Source: UBA8079 sp965205535 (lineage in GTDB: Bacteria; Pseudomonadota; Alphaproteobacteria; UBA6615). From it: DNA of 64,000 nt. The translations under genes and the position numbers were made by a program. Of the stretch, positions 54,307-63,105 are shown in pieces. Positions within the stretch are counted from its first letter, which is position 1. Each line of letters starts with the position of its first letter. Below the pieces are notes generated by a model. It saw only the letters and a list, made by a program, of their open reading frames with translations. It had not been told where the DNA came from and did no database searches. Location of the stretch: assembly GCA_965205535.1 (NCBI GenBank), contig CBDBHH010000005.1, positions 682,001 to 746,000 of the forward strand, given 5' to 3'.

Positions 54307-55062
54307 ATGCGCCTCGAGGGAAAGACAGCGATCGTCACGGGTTCCGGCTCGGGCTTCGGTGAGGGCATCGCACAGACGCTGGCGCGCGAGGGTGCGGCGG
54401 TCATCGTCAACGACGTGAACGAAGACGGCGGCAACCGGGTGGCCAGAGCAATCACCGATGCGGGCGGCCGGGCGGTGTTCTTCGGCGCTGACGTCACCCG
54501 CGCTGACGACGTGCAGGCCATGGTCGACCAGGCCGTCGAAGCCTTCGACGGGCTGGATATTCTGGTCAACAACGCCGGCGTGTCCCACAAGCGCAAGCCC
54601 ATGCTCGACGTCACGGAAGACGAGCTCGACCGCGTCCTCGCGGTCAACGTGAAGGGGCTTTTTCACACCGCCAACGCCGCGATCCCGGCCATGCGAAACG
54701 GTAAAGGCGGCGCAATCATCAACATCGCCTCGACCGGCGCAGTGCGCCCGCGTCCCGGCCTCACCTGGTACAACGCCACGAAGGGGGCGGTCACCACGCT
54801 CACCAAGTCGATGGCCGTCGAACTGGCCGACGACGACATCCGGGTCAATGCGGTGAACCCGGTCGCCGGTGACACCCCGCTGCTGGCGACATTCCTTGGC
54901 GAGGACACGCCGGAAAACCGCGAAGCCTTTCGCCAGACGGTGCCCCTGGGCCGCCTCTCCACGCCGGAAGACGTGGCCAACGCCGTGCTGTTCCTGGCGT
55001 CCGAAGAGGCCGCGCTGATCACCGGTGTCTGCCTGGAGGTCGACGGCGGGCGCTGTATCTAG
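54307..55062 (+). CDS. Short-chain dehydrogenase/reductase
   Basis: A 251-residue SDR: TGSGSGFGEGIA (cofactor loop, residues 11-22), NNAGVSHKR, NIASTGAVRPRPGLTWYNATKGA (Ser, Tyr-x3-Lys catalytic residues), and VNPVAGDTPLL. An Asp after the second strand (VNDVNEDG) favours NAD. It most resembles glucose/3-oxoacyl reductase-like SDRs; substrate unknown. GGGAGAGAGC precedes the ATG. It overlaps the convergent secreted protein by 4 bases. Confidence 0.92.
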   Translation: MRLEGKTAIVTGSGSGFGEGIAQTLAREGAAVIVNDVNEDGGNRVARAITDAGGRAVFFGADVTRADDVQAMVDQAVEAFDGLDILVNNAGVSHKRKPMLDVTEDELDRVLAVNVKGLFHTANAAIPAMRNGKGGAIINIASTGAVRPRPGLTWYNATKGAVTTLTKSMAVELADDDIRVNAVNPVAGDTPLLATFLGEDTPENREAFRQTVPLGRLSTPEDVANAVLFLASEEAALITGVCLEVDGGRCI

Positions 55063-55601
55063 CGCTGCTGTTGATCCAGCATGCCGCGGAGCGTGCCGCG
55101 AATGTTCCGGTGCATCTTCACGAACGGTGCCTTGTCGAAGTTCTGGCGTGCGCCGCAACGGGGCCGCTGGCTGCGGATTTGATCCACCACGCCGTCGGCC
55201 ATCGTGAACATCAGATACCCGTCGCGCGGCACGACCTGGGTCGTGGCCCCGGCCCGAACGTCTACGCCAGACGCTGTCGACACGAACTCGATGATGCCGG
55301 TGCGGGTCTGGTCGAAGCCGTCATGAGGGCTGGGCACGACATCGTCGAACGCTGCCTTGATGTCGGCCGCGACATTGTCCCCGACCCGAACCACAAAGGC
55401 GCTCATTCGGCCGGGATCGGCATTGGCCCGGCGTTTCGCCATCTCACGCAGTTCGGGCGCCGGGCCGATCACCTCGAAGCACTGAACCGCGGATTCCTCA
55501 ACATGGTATTCGGGCGCGGCATGCGCAGGCCCGCCGAAGGACAGGCCCAGCAGGACCGTCGCCCCGACGAGTGCGAACCCACGCAAGCAGCTAGCCCGCA
55601 T
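55059..55601 (-). CDS. Secreted protein, unknown function
   Basis: A 180-residue protein with a signal peptide (ASCLRGFALVGATVLLGLSF … AHA). Two Cys residues (VQCFEV; RPRCGARQ) may pair. Its ending, MHRNIRGTLRGMLDQQQR, is basic. No family recognised. The start at 55601 (MRASCLRG) gives the signal; it overlaps the deacetylase stop by 11 bases, suggesting coupled translation. Confidence 0.7.
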   Translation of the reverse strand: MRASCLRGFALVGATVLLGLSFGGPAHAAPEYHVEESAVQCFEVIGPAPELREMAKRRANADPGRMSAFVVRVGDNVAADIKAAFDDVVPSPHDGFDQTRTGIIEFVSTASGVDVRAGATTQVVPRDGYLMFTMADGVVDQIRSQRPRCGARQNFDKAPFVKMHRNIRGTLRGMLDQQQR

Positions 55602-56427
55602 GCACGATCCCCGCGAGCTCTTCATGGGTGGTCATCCAGACCCAGTCCACATTCATCACGGATTCGATGGCGGCCTTGAACTCGATCGCGCCATAGGGCC
55701 GGCCGAACACGTGAGCATGCGCCGTGATGTCTATGACCGCCGGCGGGCGGCCGATCGTGTCGTACTTGTCGACGATGCGCTTGAGCACATCTGAATAGGC
55801 TTGGGGCGGGTTGCCGTAGCGCATATAGAGCGGCAGATCGTTGATCTCCATCGTAAACGGAATCGCCGCCAGCGGGCCCGCCTTGGTATCGAGCCGATAG
55901 GGCAGATCGGTGTTGAAATAGTCGATGTGCCAGGTGAAGCCATTCTCGACGAGCAGCTCGGCGGTGTTGGGGCTGTGGGTCCCGCGCGGGCTGGAGAAAC
56001 CCTTCGGCGCCTTGCCGATCACATCGGCAAACAGGGCCGCACCCTTCTTCAGTTCGGCCTCCTCGTCGGCACGTTCCTGATAGACCGGCAGGTTGTTCTG
56101 CATCCAGGCATGGGCGCCAATGAAGTGCCCGTCCCCGTCGATCCGGCGCAGCAGCTCGGGCCATTTCTCGGCGATGATCCCGCTGGCATAGGTGCCGCAG
56201 GGTACGCCCAGATCGCCGACGATATCGAGCAGCCGCGGGGCGCCATGGGTCATGCCGTACTCGGCCCAGGAGCGCGACTGGGTGTCCAGAAATCCGGCCT
56301 TCAGCGGGTTGCCCATGGGGCCGATGCCCGGGGATGCGTCGTCGGTCCACGCCTCGCACATGACGTTCACGGACACGGCGAGCGCCTTGCCTTCGGGCCA
56401 GCCCTTGGGTGGTTCTTGATTGGACAT
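55591..56427 (-). CDS. Polysaccharide deacetylase-family protein
   Basis: A 278-residue CE4/NodB-fold protein of the HpPgdA/allantoinase-like (PuuE-type) branch: LAVSVNVMCEAWTDDA, YGMTHGAPRLLDIVGDLGVPCGTYASGIIAE, FIGAHAWMQNN and PRGTHSPNTAELLVENGF. No signal peptide is visible, so a cytoplasmic enzyme acting on a small amide is more likely than cell-wall deacetylation. Substrate unknown. It is divergent from the methionine-synthase-like gene across 141 bases. Confidence 0.85.
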   Translation of the reverse strand: MSNQEPPKGWPEGKALAVSVNVMCEAWTDDASPGIGPMGNPLKAGFLDTQSRSWAEYGMTHGAPRLLDIVGDLGVPCGTYASGIIAEKWPELLRRIDGDGHFIGAHAWMQNNLPVYQERADEEAELKKGAALFADVIGKAPKGFSSPRGTHSPNTAELLVENGFTWHIDYFNTDLPYRLDTKAGPLAAIPFTMEINDLPLYMRYGNPPQAYSDVLKRIVDKYDTIGRPPAVIDITAHAHVFGRPYGAIEFKAAIESVMNVDWVWMTTHEELAGIVHAG

Positions 56428-56568
56428 GAGTTACCCCCTGATTATCGTCCTTAGGTTCGCGGCCATTCTTGCGATGGGCGCGCTGCCGGGTGATGATAAC
56501 CCAACAAACCGACCAAAACTGCCGCGATCGTCGGCGGGATTCATAATTTGCCAACAGGGGCGAACGCA

Positions 56569-57591
56569 ATGCTCAAAACCACGATCACCGGCAGCCTGCC
56601 CAAGCCGTCATGGCTCGCGCAGCCCGAGAAACTCTGGGCGCCCTGGGCCGCCGAGGACCCCGCGCAACTCCAGGAAGCCAAGCATGACGCCGTCCGCCTC
56701 GCGATCCGCGATCAGGAAACCGCGGGCATCGATATCGTCACCGACGGCGAGCAGTCCCGGCAGCATTTCGTCCATGGCATCCTGGAGAAGATCGAGGGCA
56801 TCGATTTCGACAAGAAAACGCGCATCGGCATTCGCGACGACCGCTACGACGCCGACTGCCCGACGGTTGTGTCCGCACTCAAGCGCAGCGGCTCGATCCA
56901 TGGGGACGAGGTAAAATTTGCCCGCGCTCAGACAGACCATGACCTGAAATTCACCATGCCGGGGCCGATGACCATCGTCGACACACTCGCCGACGAGCAT
57001 TACGGCGACCGCCCGAAAATGGCGATGGCGTTTGCGGAAATCCTCAACGAAGAGGCCAAAGAGCTCGTCGCCGCCGGGGTCAACGCGCTGCAGTTCGATG
57101 AGCCGGCGTTCAATGTGTATCTCGACGCGGTACCGACCTGGGGCGTGGAAGCGCTCAACCGCGCCGTCGAAGGCCTCGACTGCACGACCGCAGTACACAT
57201 CTGTTACGGCTACGGGATCGAGGCGAACCTCCAGTGGAAGGCAACCCTCGGCGATGTCTGGGACCAGTATGAGGCGATCCTGCCCGCACTGGCCGGCAGC
57301 GACATCGACCAGGTCTCGCTCGAGTTCGCGGGCTCGCGGGTGCCGATGGAGGTGATCAAGCTGCTCGACGGCAAGAAGGATGTGCTGGTCGGTGCGATCG
57401 ATGTGACCACCCTGACCGCGGAGGCACCCGAAGAGGTCGCTGCCGTGATCCGCAATGCGATGGAGTACACCACGCCCGAGCGAATTTTCCCCTGCACCAA
57501 CTGCGGCATGGTCCCCCTGCCCCGCGAGGTCTCCCAGGGCAAACTCAGGGCGCTCGGCGCCGGCGCCGCACTGGTCCGCGCGGAACTTTAG
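56569..57591 (+). CDS. Core MetE-like cobalamin-independent methionine synthase family
   Basis: A 340-residue protein equal to the catalytic C-terminal half of MetE (Meth_synt_2). Zinc ligands are visible: His and Cys in AVHICYGYG, Glu in SLEFAG and Cys in CTNCGMV. DIVTDGEQSR and QFDEPAF are family motifs. Such short enzymes lack the N-terminal folate-binding half and often use other methyl donors. The ATG at 56569 follows AGGGG. It precedes the alpha/beta hydrolase by 4 bases and may share its transcript. Confidence 0.88.
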   Translation: MLKTTITGSLPKPSWLAQPEKLWAPWAAEDPAQLQEAKHDAVRLAIRDQETAGIDIVTDGEQSRQHFVHGILEKIEGIDFDKKTRIGIRDDRYDADCPTVVSALKRSGSIHGDEVKFARAQTDHDLKFTMPGPMTIVDTLADEHYGDRPKMAMAFAEILNEEAKELVAAGVNALQFDEPAFNVYLDAVPTWGVEALNRAVEGLDCTTAVHICYGYGIEANLQWKATLGDVWDQYEAILPALAGSDIDQVSLEFAGSRVPMEVIKLLDGKKDVLVGAIDVTTLTAEAPEEVAAVIRNAMEYTTPERIFPCTNCGMVPLPREVSQGKLRALGAGAALVRAEL

Positions 57592-57595
57592 CGCG

Positions 57596-58474
57596 ATGGC
57601 GCATTTCGATATCAACGGCGTGCGTCTGTGGGTGGAAGACGAAGGGGAAGGACCCCCGCTGGTCTTCGTACACGAGTTCGGCGGCGACCATCGCGTGTGG
57701 CGCGAGCAGGTCGATCACTTCAAGGCGCGCTATCGCTGCATTACCTACAACGCCCGCGGCTATCCGCCTTCCGACGTGCCTGACAATGCGGGCGCCTATG
57801 GCCAGCAGATCGCGCTGGACGATCTGCTGGGTGTGCTCGACGCGCTCGCGATCAACGAAGCCCATCTCGTCGGCCTCAGCATGGGGGCCTACAACATCCT
57901 GCGCTTCGCCCTCGACCACCCGGACCGGGTGCTGTCCCTGACCGCCGCCAGCGGCGGCTCAGGCTCCTATCCGCCGACCCGCGAGCAGTTCCTGAAGGAA
58001 TCGCGCATGGTCGCCGAGATGTATCTGGCCAGCGAGACGCTGGCCGGATCGGGCATGTTCGACGGGCCGACGCGCATCCAGCTCAAGGCCAAGCGGCCGG
58101 ATGTGTGGCAGGAGGGGGCGGACTATTTCGCCGGCTTCTCGCCAAAAGGCGCGGGCTACACCCTGCGCCAGGTGCAGTGCGAGCGACCGTCCCTGTATGA
58201 TTTCGAGGCCGAGCTCTCGGCCCTCGCGGTGCCGACCCTGCTGATGATCGGGGACGAGGACGAACTCGTCATCGACACCAACGTGTTTCTGAAACGCGCC
58301 ATGCCCCATGCCGGGCTGCTGGTGCTGCCCAAGAGCGGCCACCTCGTGAATGTCGAGGACCCGGTCGTGTTTAACCGCGCCGTCGATGATTTCCACGCCG
58401 CGATTGCGGCCGGCCAGTGGCCCACGCGGCCGGCGGGGTCGACATCCGCCAACGTCTATTCACCCGAGGAATGA
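57596..58474 (+). CDS. Alpha/beta hydrolase, enol-lactonase-like
   Basis: A 292-residue hydrolase: oxyanion loop VHEFGGDHRVW, nucleophile elbow GLSMGAY (Ser), Asp in IGDEDELV and His in KSGHLVNVEDP. It resembles 3-oxoadipate enol-lactonase and similar carboxylic-ester hydrolases. The ATG at 57596 is 4 bases after the preceding stop; the frame open from 57455 is antisense noise of that gene. Its stop overlaps an ATG (58471) of the next gene. Confidence 0.9.
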   Translation: MAHFDINGVRLWVEDEGEGPPLVFVHEFGGDHRVWREQVDHFKARYRCITYNARGYPPSDVPDNAGAYGQQIALDDLLGVLDALAINEAHLVGLSMGAYNILRFALDHPDRVLSLTAASGGSGSYPPTREQFLKESRMVAEMYLASETLAGSGMFDGPTRIQLKAKRPDVWQEGADYFAGFSPKGAGYTLRQVQCERPSLYDFEAELSALAVPTLLMIGDEDELVIDTNVFLKRAMPHAGLLVLPKSGHLVNVEDPVVFNRAVDDFHAAIAAGQWPTRPAGSTSANVYSPEE

Positions 58475-58476
58475 AG

Positions 58477-59529
58477 ATGAGCGCCGACGACCATATTGTT
58501 TCCACCGACGCGCTCAAATCCTTCGTGAAGGAAATTTTCCGGGCCTCCGACGTCGCCGACGATCATGCCGAGACCTGGGCGGACATCCTGGTGTGGGCGA
58601 ACGCGCGCGGCATGGATTCCCACGGCGTGCTGCGGGTGCCGCGCTACATCGCCTACATGAAAAACGGCAACATCCACGCCCGGCCCGACATCAAGGTCGA
58701 GAAGCGCGCCGGCGCCATCGCGATCCTCGATTCCGACTGGGCGCCCGGCCCTGTCGCCATGACCATGGCCATGGACGAGGCCATCGGTCGGGCGCGCGAA
58801 TGCCATGTGGGCTGGTGCATCGTGCGCAACATCACCCATGGCGGTGCGATCGGCTACTACGCCCTGCAGGCCGCGCGTGCCGGGTTCGCGGGCATCGTGA
58901 TCACCGCATCGCGGCCGATGATGGCCTATCACGGCTCCAAGGTGGCGGGCGCGTCGACGAACCCGCTGGCCATCGCGGTGCCCGGCGGCGAACACCCGCC
59001 GCTGGTGCTCGACATGTCGACCGCCACCGTCTCCATGGGCAAAATTCTCGCCGCCCAGGACAGCGGCACGCCCATTCCCGACGGCTGGGGCATCGACGCC
59101 GAGGGCCACAACACCAACGACGCCAACGCGGTGAAGACCCTCATGCCCCTGGGCGGCGCCAAGGGATCCGGCCTGTCGATGATGATCGAATGCATGGTCA
59201 GCCTGTTCGCCAGCAACCCGCTGGTCGAGCCCAATATCCGGCCCGGGGCGGACCCGACCGGCTATCGCCAGAACGGGCTCGCCGCGGCGATTGATATCTC
59301 GGCCTTCACGGACCTCGACACCTATCGGGAAGAGATCGACCAGCTCGCCAGGGGACTCAAGGCCCTGCCCAAGGCGGACGGGGTGGACGAGATCTACGCG
59401 CCGGGCGAACGCGGCGACGCGATCCTGGCCCAACGCAGCAAGAACGGTATCCCGCTGCCGCCCGGCACCTGGGACCGCCTAAAGGCTGAGGCCGACAAAC
59501 TCGGCATCGGGATGCCAGAGACGCTATAA
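58477..59529 (+). CDS. Malate/L-lactate dehydrogenase family (Ldh2/YlbC) oxidoreductase
   Basis: A 350-residue Ldh_2-family NAD(P)-dependent dehydrogenase: SHGVLRVPRYIAYM, NITHGGAIGYYALQAARAG, ASTNPLAIAVPGG, LPLGGAKGSGLSMMIE. The family oxidises 2-hydroxyacids, including sulfolactate and ureidoglycolate. The start at 58477 is seven bases from GAGGA; the ATG at 58471 is too close. It ends the plus-strand run before the dctBD genes. Substrate unknown. Confidence 0.9.
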   Translation: MSADDHIVSTDALKSFVKEIFRASDVADDHAETWADILVWANARGMDSHGVLRVPRYIAYMKNGNIHARPDIKVEKRAGAIAILDSDWAPGPVAMTMAMDEAIGRARECHVGWCIVRNITHGGAIGYYALQAARAGFAGIVITASRPMMAYHGSKVAGASTNPLAIAVPGGEHPPLVLDMSTATVSMGKILAAQDSGTPIPDGWGIDAEGHNTNDANAVKTLMPLGGAKGSGLSMMIECMVSLFASNPLVEPNIRPGADPTGYRQNGLAAAIDISAFTDLDTYREEIDQLARGLKALPKADGVDEIYAPGERGDAILAQRSKNGIPLPPGTWDRLKAEADKLGIGMPETL

Positions 59530-59612
59530 AGGCTGTCTGGCAGCACGCCGGAAACGCCGAAATCATCAAATAATCGGCGCCGGCCTGCGACGTAGGGGCG
59601 AGGGAACGGCGT

Positions 59613-61490
59613 ATGACGCTGCGGGTGCATCAACCTGACTTCGACTGGTTTCGGCAGAATCGGCTGATGATCGCCGTATCGTTGCTGTGCGTGATTATTG
59701 GCGTGGCCATCGTCCTCGGCTCGGCCTACTGGGCCCGCGACCAGGCGCAGAAAGCCGTGCGTGACCGAAGTGTCAGCACCCTCAACCTGGTCATCGAGAA
59801 CCTGCGCGGCGAACTGTCAAAGTTCATTTATATGCCCAAGGTATTGTCTTCGCTCGAGAGCCTGCCCCACGCACTCACCGCCGCGAAAAATCAGGATGTC
59901 GTTCGATCGCTGGCCGAGGAACTTGAGCGTATCGCCAACACCTCGGGCGCCACGGCGATCCACCTTGTTGATCGCAACGGTCATGCCGTCGCCACAAGCG
60001 GCGCCGACCCGATGGCGGCAACCCATGCGTTCGCCGACGAACCTTATTTCCGCGACGCGCTGCAGGGTCGGCTCGGGCGGCATTTTTCCGTCGGCAGTCA
60101 ATCGCGCGAACGAAGTTACTTCTTTGCCCATCCTGTGCGCACCGGCAAGGACATCGCGGGCGTCATCGTCATTCAGGTCGAATTGGACAACCTGGAACCC
60201 CTGTGGTTTTCCGCAAACAGCGAAATCCTGGTGGTCGACGAGCACGGCGTCGTGTTTCTGTCCAGCCGCCCCGAGTGGCGCTCACGCAGTCTGTTGCCAA
60301 TCCCCGAAGCTACACGCGCCAAGCTGGAAGACCGCTACCATCAGGAATCCTTCGAGCGCCTGCCGTTCGTCGATGGTCTAAAGGGCGGATTCGCGCAGCT
60401 CGAGCCGTCGATCATTCATTCACCGAATGGTGTCGACAGCACCATCCGCACGGATTTCTTCGTCTATGAACGCGACATGCCCGACTCCGGCTGGCGGGTT
60501 CTGATTCTGGCGGATGCCCACGGCGTTCAGCGTCAGGTGGTCATATCGACACTCGTTGCGGCATCGGTCCTGGTGATAATTCTGCTAATCGCCGCGAACA
60601 TTTACCAACGGCGGCGGCGCCTGATTGAGCGCATGGCGATTCAGGAAACCGCAAAACAGGAGCTCGAAGTGCGTGTTCTCGAACGCACCCAAAACCTGAC
60701 GGACACCAACATCAAGCTACGCGCCGAAATCGACGAACGTCGGCGCACGCAATCGGAGCTCCAGGCCACGCAGGCCGAGCTTGTCCAGGCATCAAAACTG
60801 GCCGCCCTCGGTCAGATGTCGGCGGGCCTTAGCCACGAACTCAACCAGCCGCTCGCCGCCATTCGCTCCTACGCCGACAACGCGGCAACCTTTCTCGACC
60901 GAACCGATATAGCGCCGGCCCGCTCGAACCTTTTCGGCATCGCCGAACTCACGGAGCGCATGGCCAAGATCATAAAGAACCTTCGAACCTACGCCCGCAA
61001 CGAACAGGTACCCGCGCGACCGGTTGTTCTTCAGGATGCCATCACCGAGGCATTGTCATTGCTTCAAGGGCGCCTCGAATCAGACGCCGTCACGGTTCAT
61101 CTGGACCTCCCGGAAAACCTACCGCCGGTCATGGGCGGCGACGTTCGACTACAACAGGTCTTCATCAATCTGTTTACGAACGCGATAGATGCCATGGAGA
61201 AGAGCTCCCAGCGCGACCTCCGTGTCCGCGCCACAGCAGATGCCGGCGGCGTCCAGGTTTGTGTTCAGGACAGCGGCCCCGGGGTCCACGCCGACGTTCT
61301 CGAGAATGTCTTCGATCCGTTCTATTCGACGAAAGATGTCGGCGAGGGCATGGGCCTCGGCCTGTCGATCACCTACGGGATCGTGCGCCAGTTCGGCGGT
61401 ACGATCACCGTGTCGAATGCCGACACGGAAGGTGCTGTGTTCACGCTCACCCTTCCGCTCGCCGCGATTGCCGACGAGGCCGCCGAATGA
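59613..61490 (+). CDS. dctB: C4-dicarboxylate transport sensor histidine kinase
   Basis: A 625-residue sensor kinase of the DctB type. One membrane segment near 21-43, a periplasmic double-Cache sensor (about 60-290), a second membrane segment near 305-327, a coiled coil, then HisKA with phospho-acceptor His408 in GLSHELNQPLAAIRSYADNA and an ATPase domain (DVRLQQVFINLFTNAIDAM, DSGPG, GEGMGLGLS). It phosphorylates DctD when periplasmic dicarboxylate is sensed. The stop overlaps dctD by 4 bases (ATGA). Confidence 0.93.
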   Translation: MTLRVHQPDFDWFRQNRLMIAVSLLCVIIGVAIVLGSAYWARDQAQKAVRDRSVSTLNLVIENLRGELSKFIYMPKVLSSLESLPHALTAAKNQDVVRSLAEELERIANTSGATAIHLVDRNGHAVATSGADPMAATHAFADEPYFRDALQGRLGRHFSVGSQSRERSYFFAHPVRTGKDIAGVIVIQVELDNLEPLWFSANSEILVVDEHGVVFLSSRPEWRSRSLLPIPEATRAKLEDRYHQESFERLPFVDGLKGGFAQLEPSIIHSPNGVDSTIRTDFFVYERDMPDSGWRVLILADAHGVQRQVVISTLVAASVLVIILLIAANIYQRRRRLIERMAIQETAKQELEVRVLERTQNLTDTNIKLRAEIDERRRTQSELQATQAELVQASKLAALGQMSAGLSHELNQPLAAIRSYADNAATFLDRTDIAPARSNLFGIAELTERMAKIIKNLRTYARNEQVPARPVVLQDAITEALSLLQGRLESDAVTVHLDLPENLPPVMGGDVRLQQVFINLFTNAIDAMEKSSQRDLRVRATADAGGVQVCVQDSGPGVHADVLENVFDPFYSTKDVGEGMGLGLSITYGIVRQFGGTITVSNADTEGAVFTLTLPLAAIADEAAE

Positions 61491-62842
61491 TGCCCGACGT
61501 CATTCTCATCGACGACGAAACGCATTTGCGGACGGCCTGCTCCCAGGCAATCGAACTGGCCGGCCTATCGGTGGCCGCCTTCGCGTCCGCCGATGACGCG
61601 CTCCACGAGATCGACCGCGACAAGCCTTGCGTCGTCGTCTCGGACGTCAAAATGGCCGGAATGGACGGCCTGCAGCTTCTCAGCACAACCCTCAAGCGCG
61701 ATCCCCAGATGCCGGTCATCCTGATCACCGGACACGGGGACATTGCGATGGCGGTCAAGGCGATCCAGGACGGCGCCTATGATTTTATCGAGAAACCATT
61801 CGCCTCCGAACGTCTTGTCGACGTCGTGCGCCGCGCGCTGGAAATGCGGCGGCTCGTCATCGAAAACCGAACACTGCGAAACGAGCTATCGACCGGCGAC
61901 GATCTGGAACGCCTGCTCGTCGGCCGGACCGCTTCGATGGTCCGCGTACGTGAGTTGGTGGAAAGCTATGCCGCAACCGACGCGGACGTGCTCGTGACCG
62001 GTGAAACCGGCACCGGCAAGGAGCTGGTCGCGCGGGCGCTACACCAGCGCTCGAACCGCGCCGACTCCCGGTTTGTCGCCATTAATTGCGGCGCGTTGCC
62101 GGAGACGATCATCGAAAGCGAATTGTTCGGCCATGTGGCGGGGGCCTTCACGGGCGCGGACAAGTCGCGGGTGGGCAAGTTTGAGTATGCCGACGGGGGT
62201 ACGCTCTTTCTCGACGAGATCGAAAGCATGCCCCTCGACCTGCAAACCCAATTGCTGCGCGTCTTGCAGGAGCGGTCCGTCACGCCGCTCGGTTCGAACC
62301 AGGAAATCTCGATCGATGTACGTGTCGTCGCGGCGACCAAGACGGACCTTGCCGCGGTGGCCGAAGCCGGCGACTTCCGTTCCGATCTATACTTCCGCCT
62401 GAATGTCCTGGCGCTCGAGATACCGCCCCTGCGCGAACGCCGAGATGACCTGCCCCTGCTCTTCACGCACTTCCTCGACCAGTACGCGCTGCGGTTCAAG
62501 CGGGAGCCGGTCACGCCGTCGCCGGCGGATATAGCCAATTTGATGTCCGATGACTGGCGCGGCAACGTTCGTGAGCTGCAGAATGTCGCGATGCGCTGCG
62601 CGCTCGGGTTTGGCATCGAAATGCCACCAATCGTCCCGCACGCCGCGACAAACCCGGGCACCCACACATCTGATTTGGCCGATCAGCTTTCGTCTTTTGA
62701 AAGGTTGCTGATACAGCGGACCCTGGCCGAGAACGAGGGCCGGCTGAAGCCGACCTATGAGGCATTGGGCATATCGCGCAAGACGCTCTACGACAAGATC
62801 CGCAAGCACGGCCTGGACGAGCGCGAAGGCGAGCCCGTTTAA
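61487..62842 (+). CDS. dctD: C4-dicarboxylate transport sigma-54 response regulator
   Basis: A 451-residue NtrC-family regulator. Receiver domain with phospho-Asp53 (VVSDVKMAG) and Lys in IEKPF; AAA+ domain with GETGTGKE (about 171), the sigma-54-contacting GAFTGA loop (about 218) and ATP-hydrolysis DEIESM; and a Fis-type helix-turn-helix (TYEALGISRKTLYDKI). It should activate the dctP promoter at 63020-63035. The ATG at 61487 overlaps dctB; a second ATG follows at once. Confidence 0.95.
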   Translation: MMPDVILIDDETHLRTACSQAIELAGLSVAAFASADDALHEIDRDKPCVVVSDVKMAGMDGLQLLSTTLKRDPQMPVILITGHGDIAMAVKAIQDGAYDFIEKPFASERLVDVVRRALEMRRLVIENRTLRNELSTGDDLERLLVGRTASMVRVRELVESYAATDADVLVTGETGTGKELVARALHQRSNRADSRFVAINCGALPETIIESELFGHVAGAFTGADKSRVGKFEYADGGTLFLDEIESMPLDLQTQLLRVLQERSVTPLGSNQEISIDVRVVAATKTDLAAVAEAGDFRSDLYFRLNVLALEIPPLRERRDDLPLLFTHFLDQYALRFKREPVTPSPADIANLMSDDWRGNVRELQNVAMRCALGFGIEMPPIVPHAATNPGTHTSDLADQLSSFERLLIQRTLAENEGRLKPTYEALGISRKTLYDKIRKHGLDEREGEPV

Positions 62843-62927
62843 CCGCGCGGCCTGGGTGCGAATCCACCCATACACACATCGGAATGTGTCGCCACGGTGA
62901 CATTGATCTGGGTCGACCAGACGGTCA

Positions 62928-62962
62928 TCGGCCGGTTTGAGCCGGCCGGCCGACGTTTTTTT
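62928..62962 (+). terminator. Intrinsic terminator after dctD
   Basis: TCGGCCGG pairs with CCGGCCGA around a ten-base loop and is followed by CG and seven T. It separates dctBD from dctP. Confidence 0.8.
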
Positions 62963-63019
62963 GCGCGAATACAATGGCTTGGTGGTTTTCCAAAACTCTC
63001 ATCACAAAGCACCAGTGCG

Positions 63020-63035
63020 TGGCACGGCCGTTGCA
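63020..63035 (+). promoter_or_regulatory. Sigma-54 promoter of dctP
   Basis: TGGCACGGCCGTTGCA, a perfect fit to TGGCACG-N4-TTGCA with -24/-12 spacing. It lies 71 bases before the dctP start. DctD binding sites should lie further upstream; none was defined here. Confidence 0.9.
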
Positions 63036-63105
63036 GAGAAGATGGGGTCAAGAATTGTCCGGGCGGCCAACGCCCTGAAACTGAAACATCCAAAGGGAGA
63101 GAACC

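Noticed and set aside
58350..59294. A plus-strand 314-codon frame overlapping the Ldh2-type gene
   Set aside because: Arg/His/Pro-rich translation in the wrong frame of a recognisable dehydrogenase.
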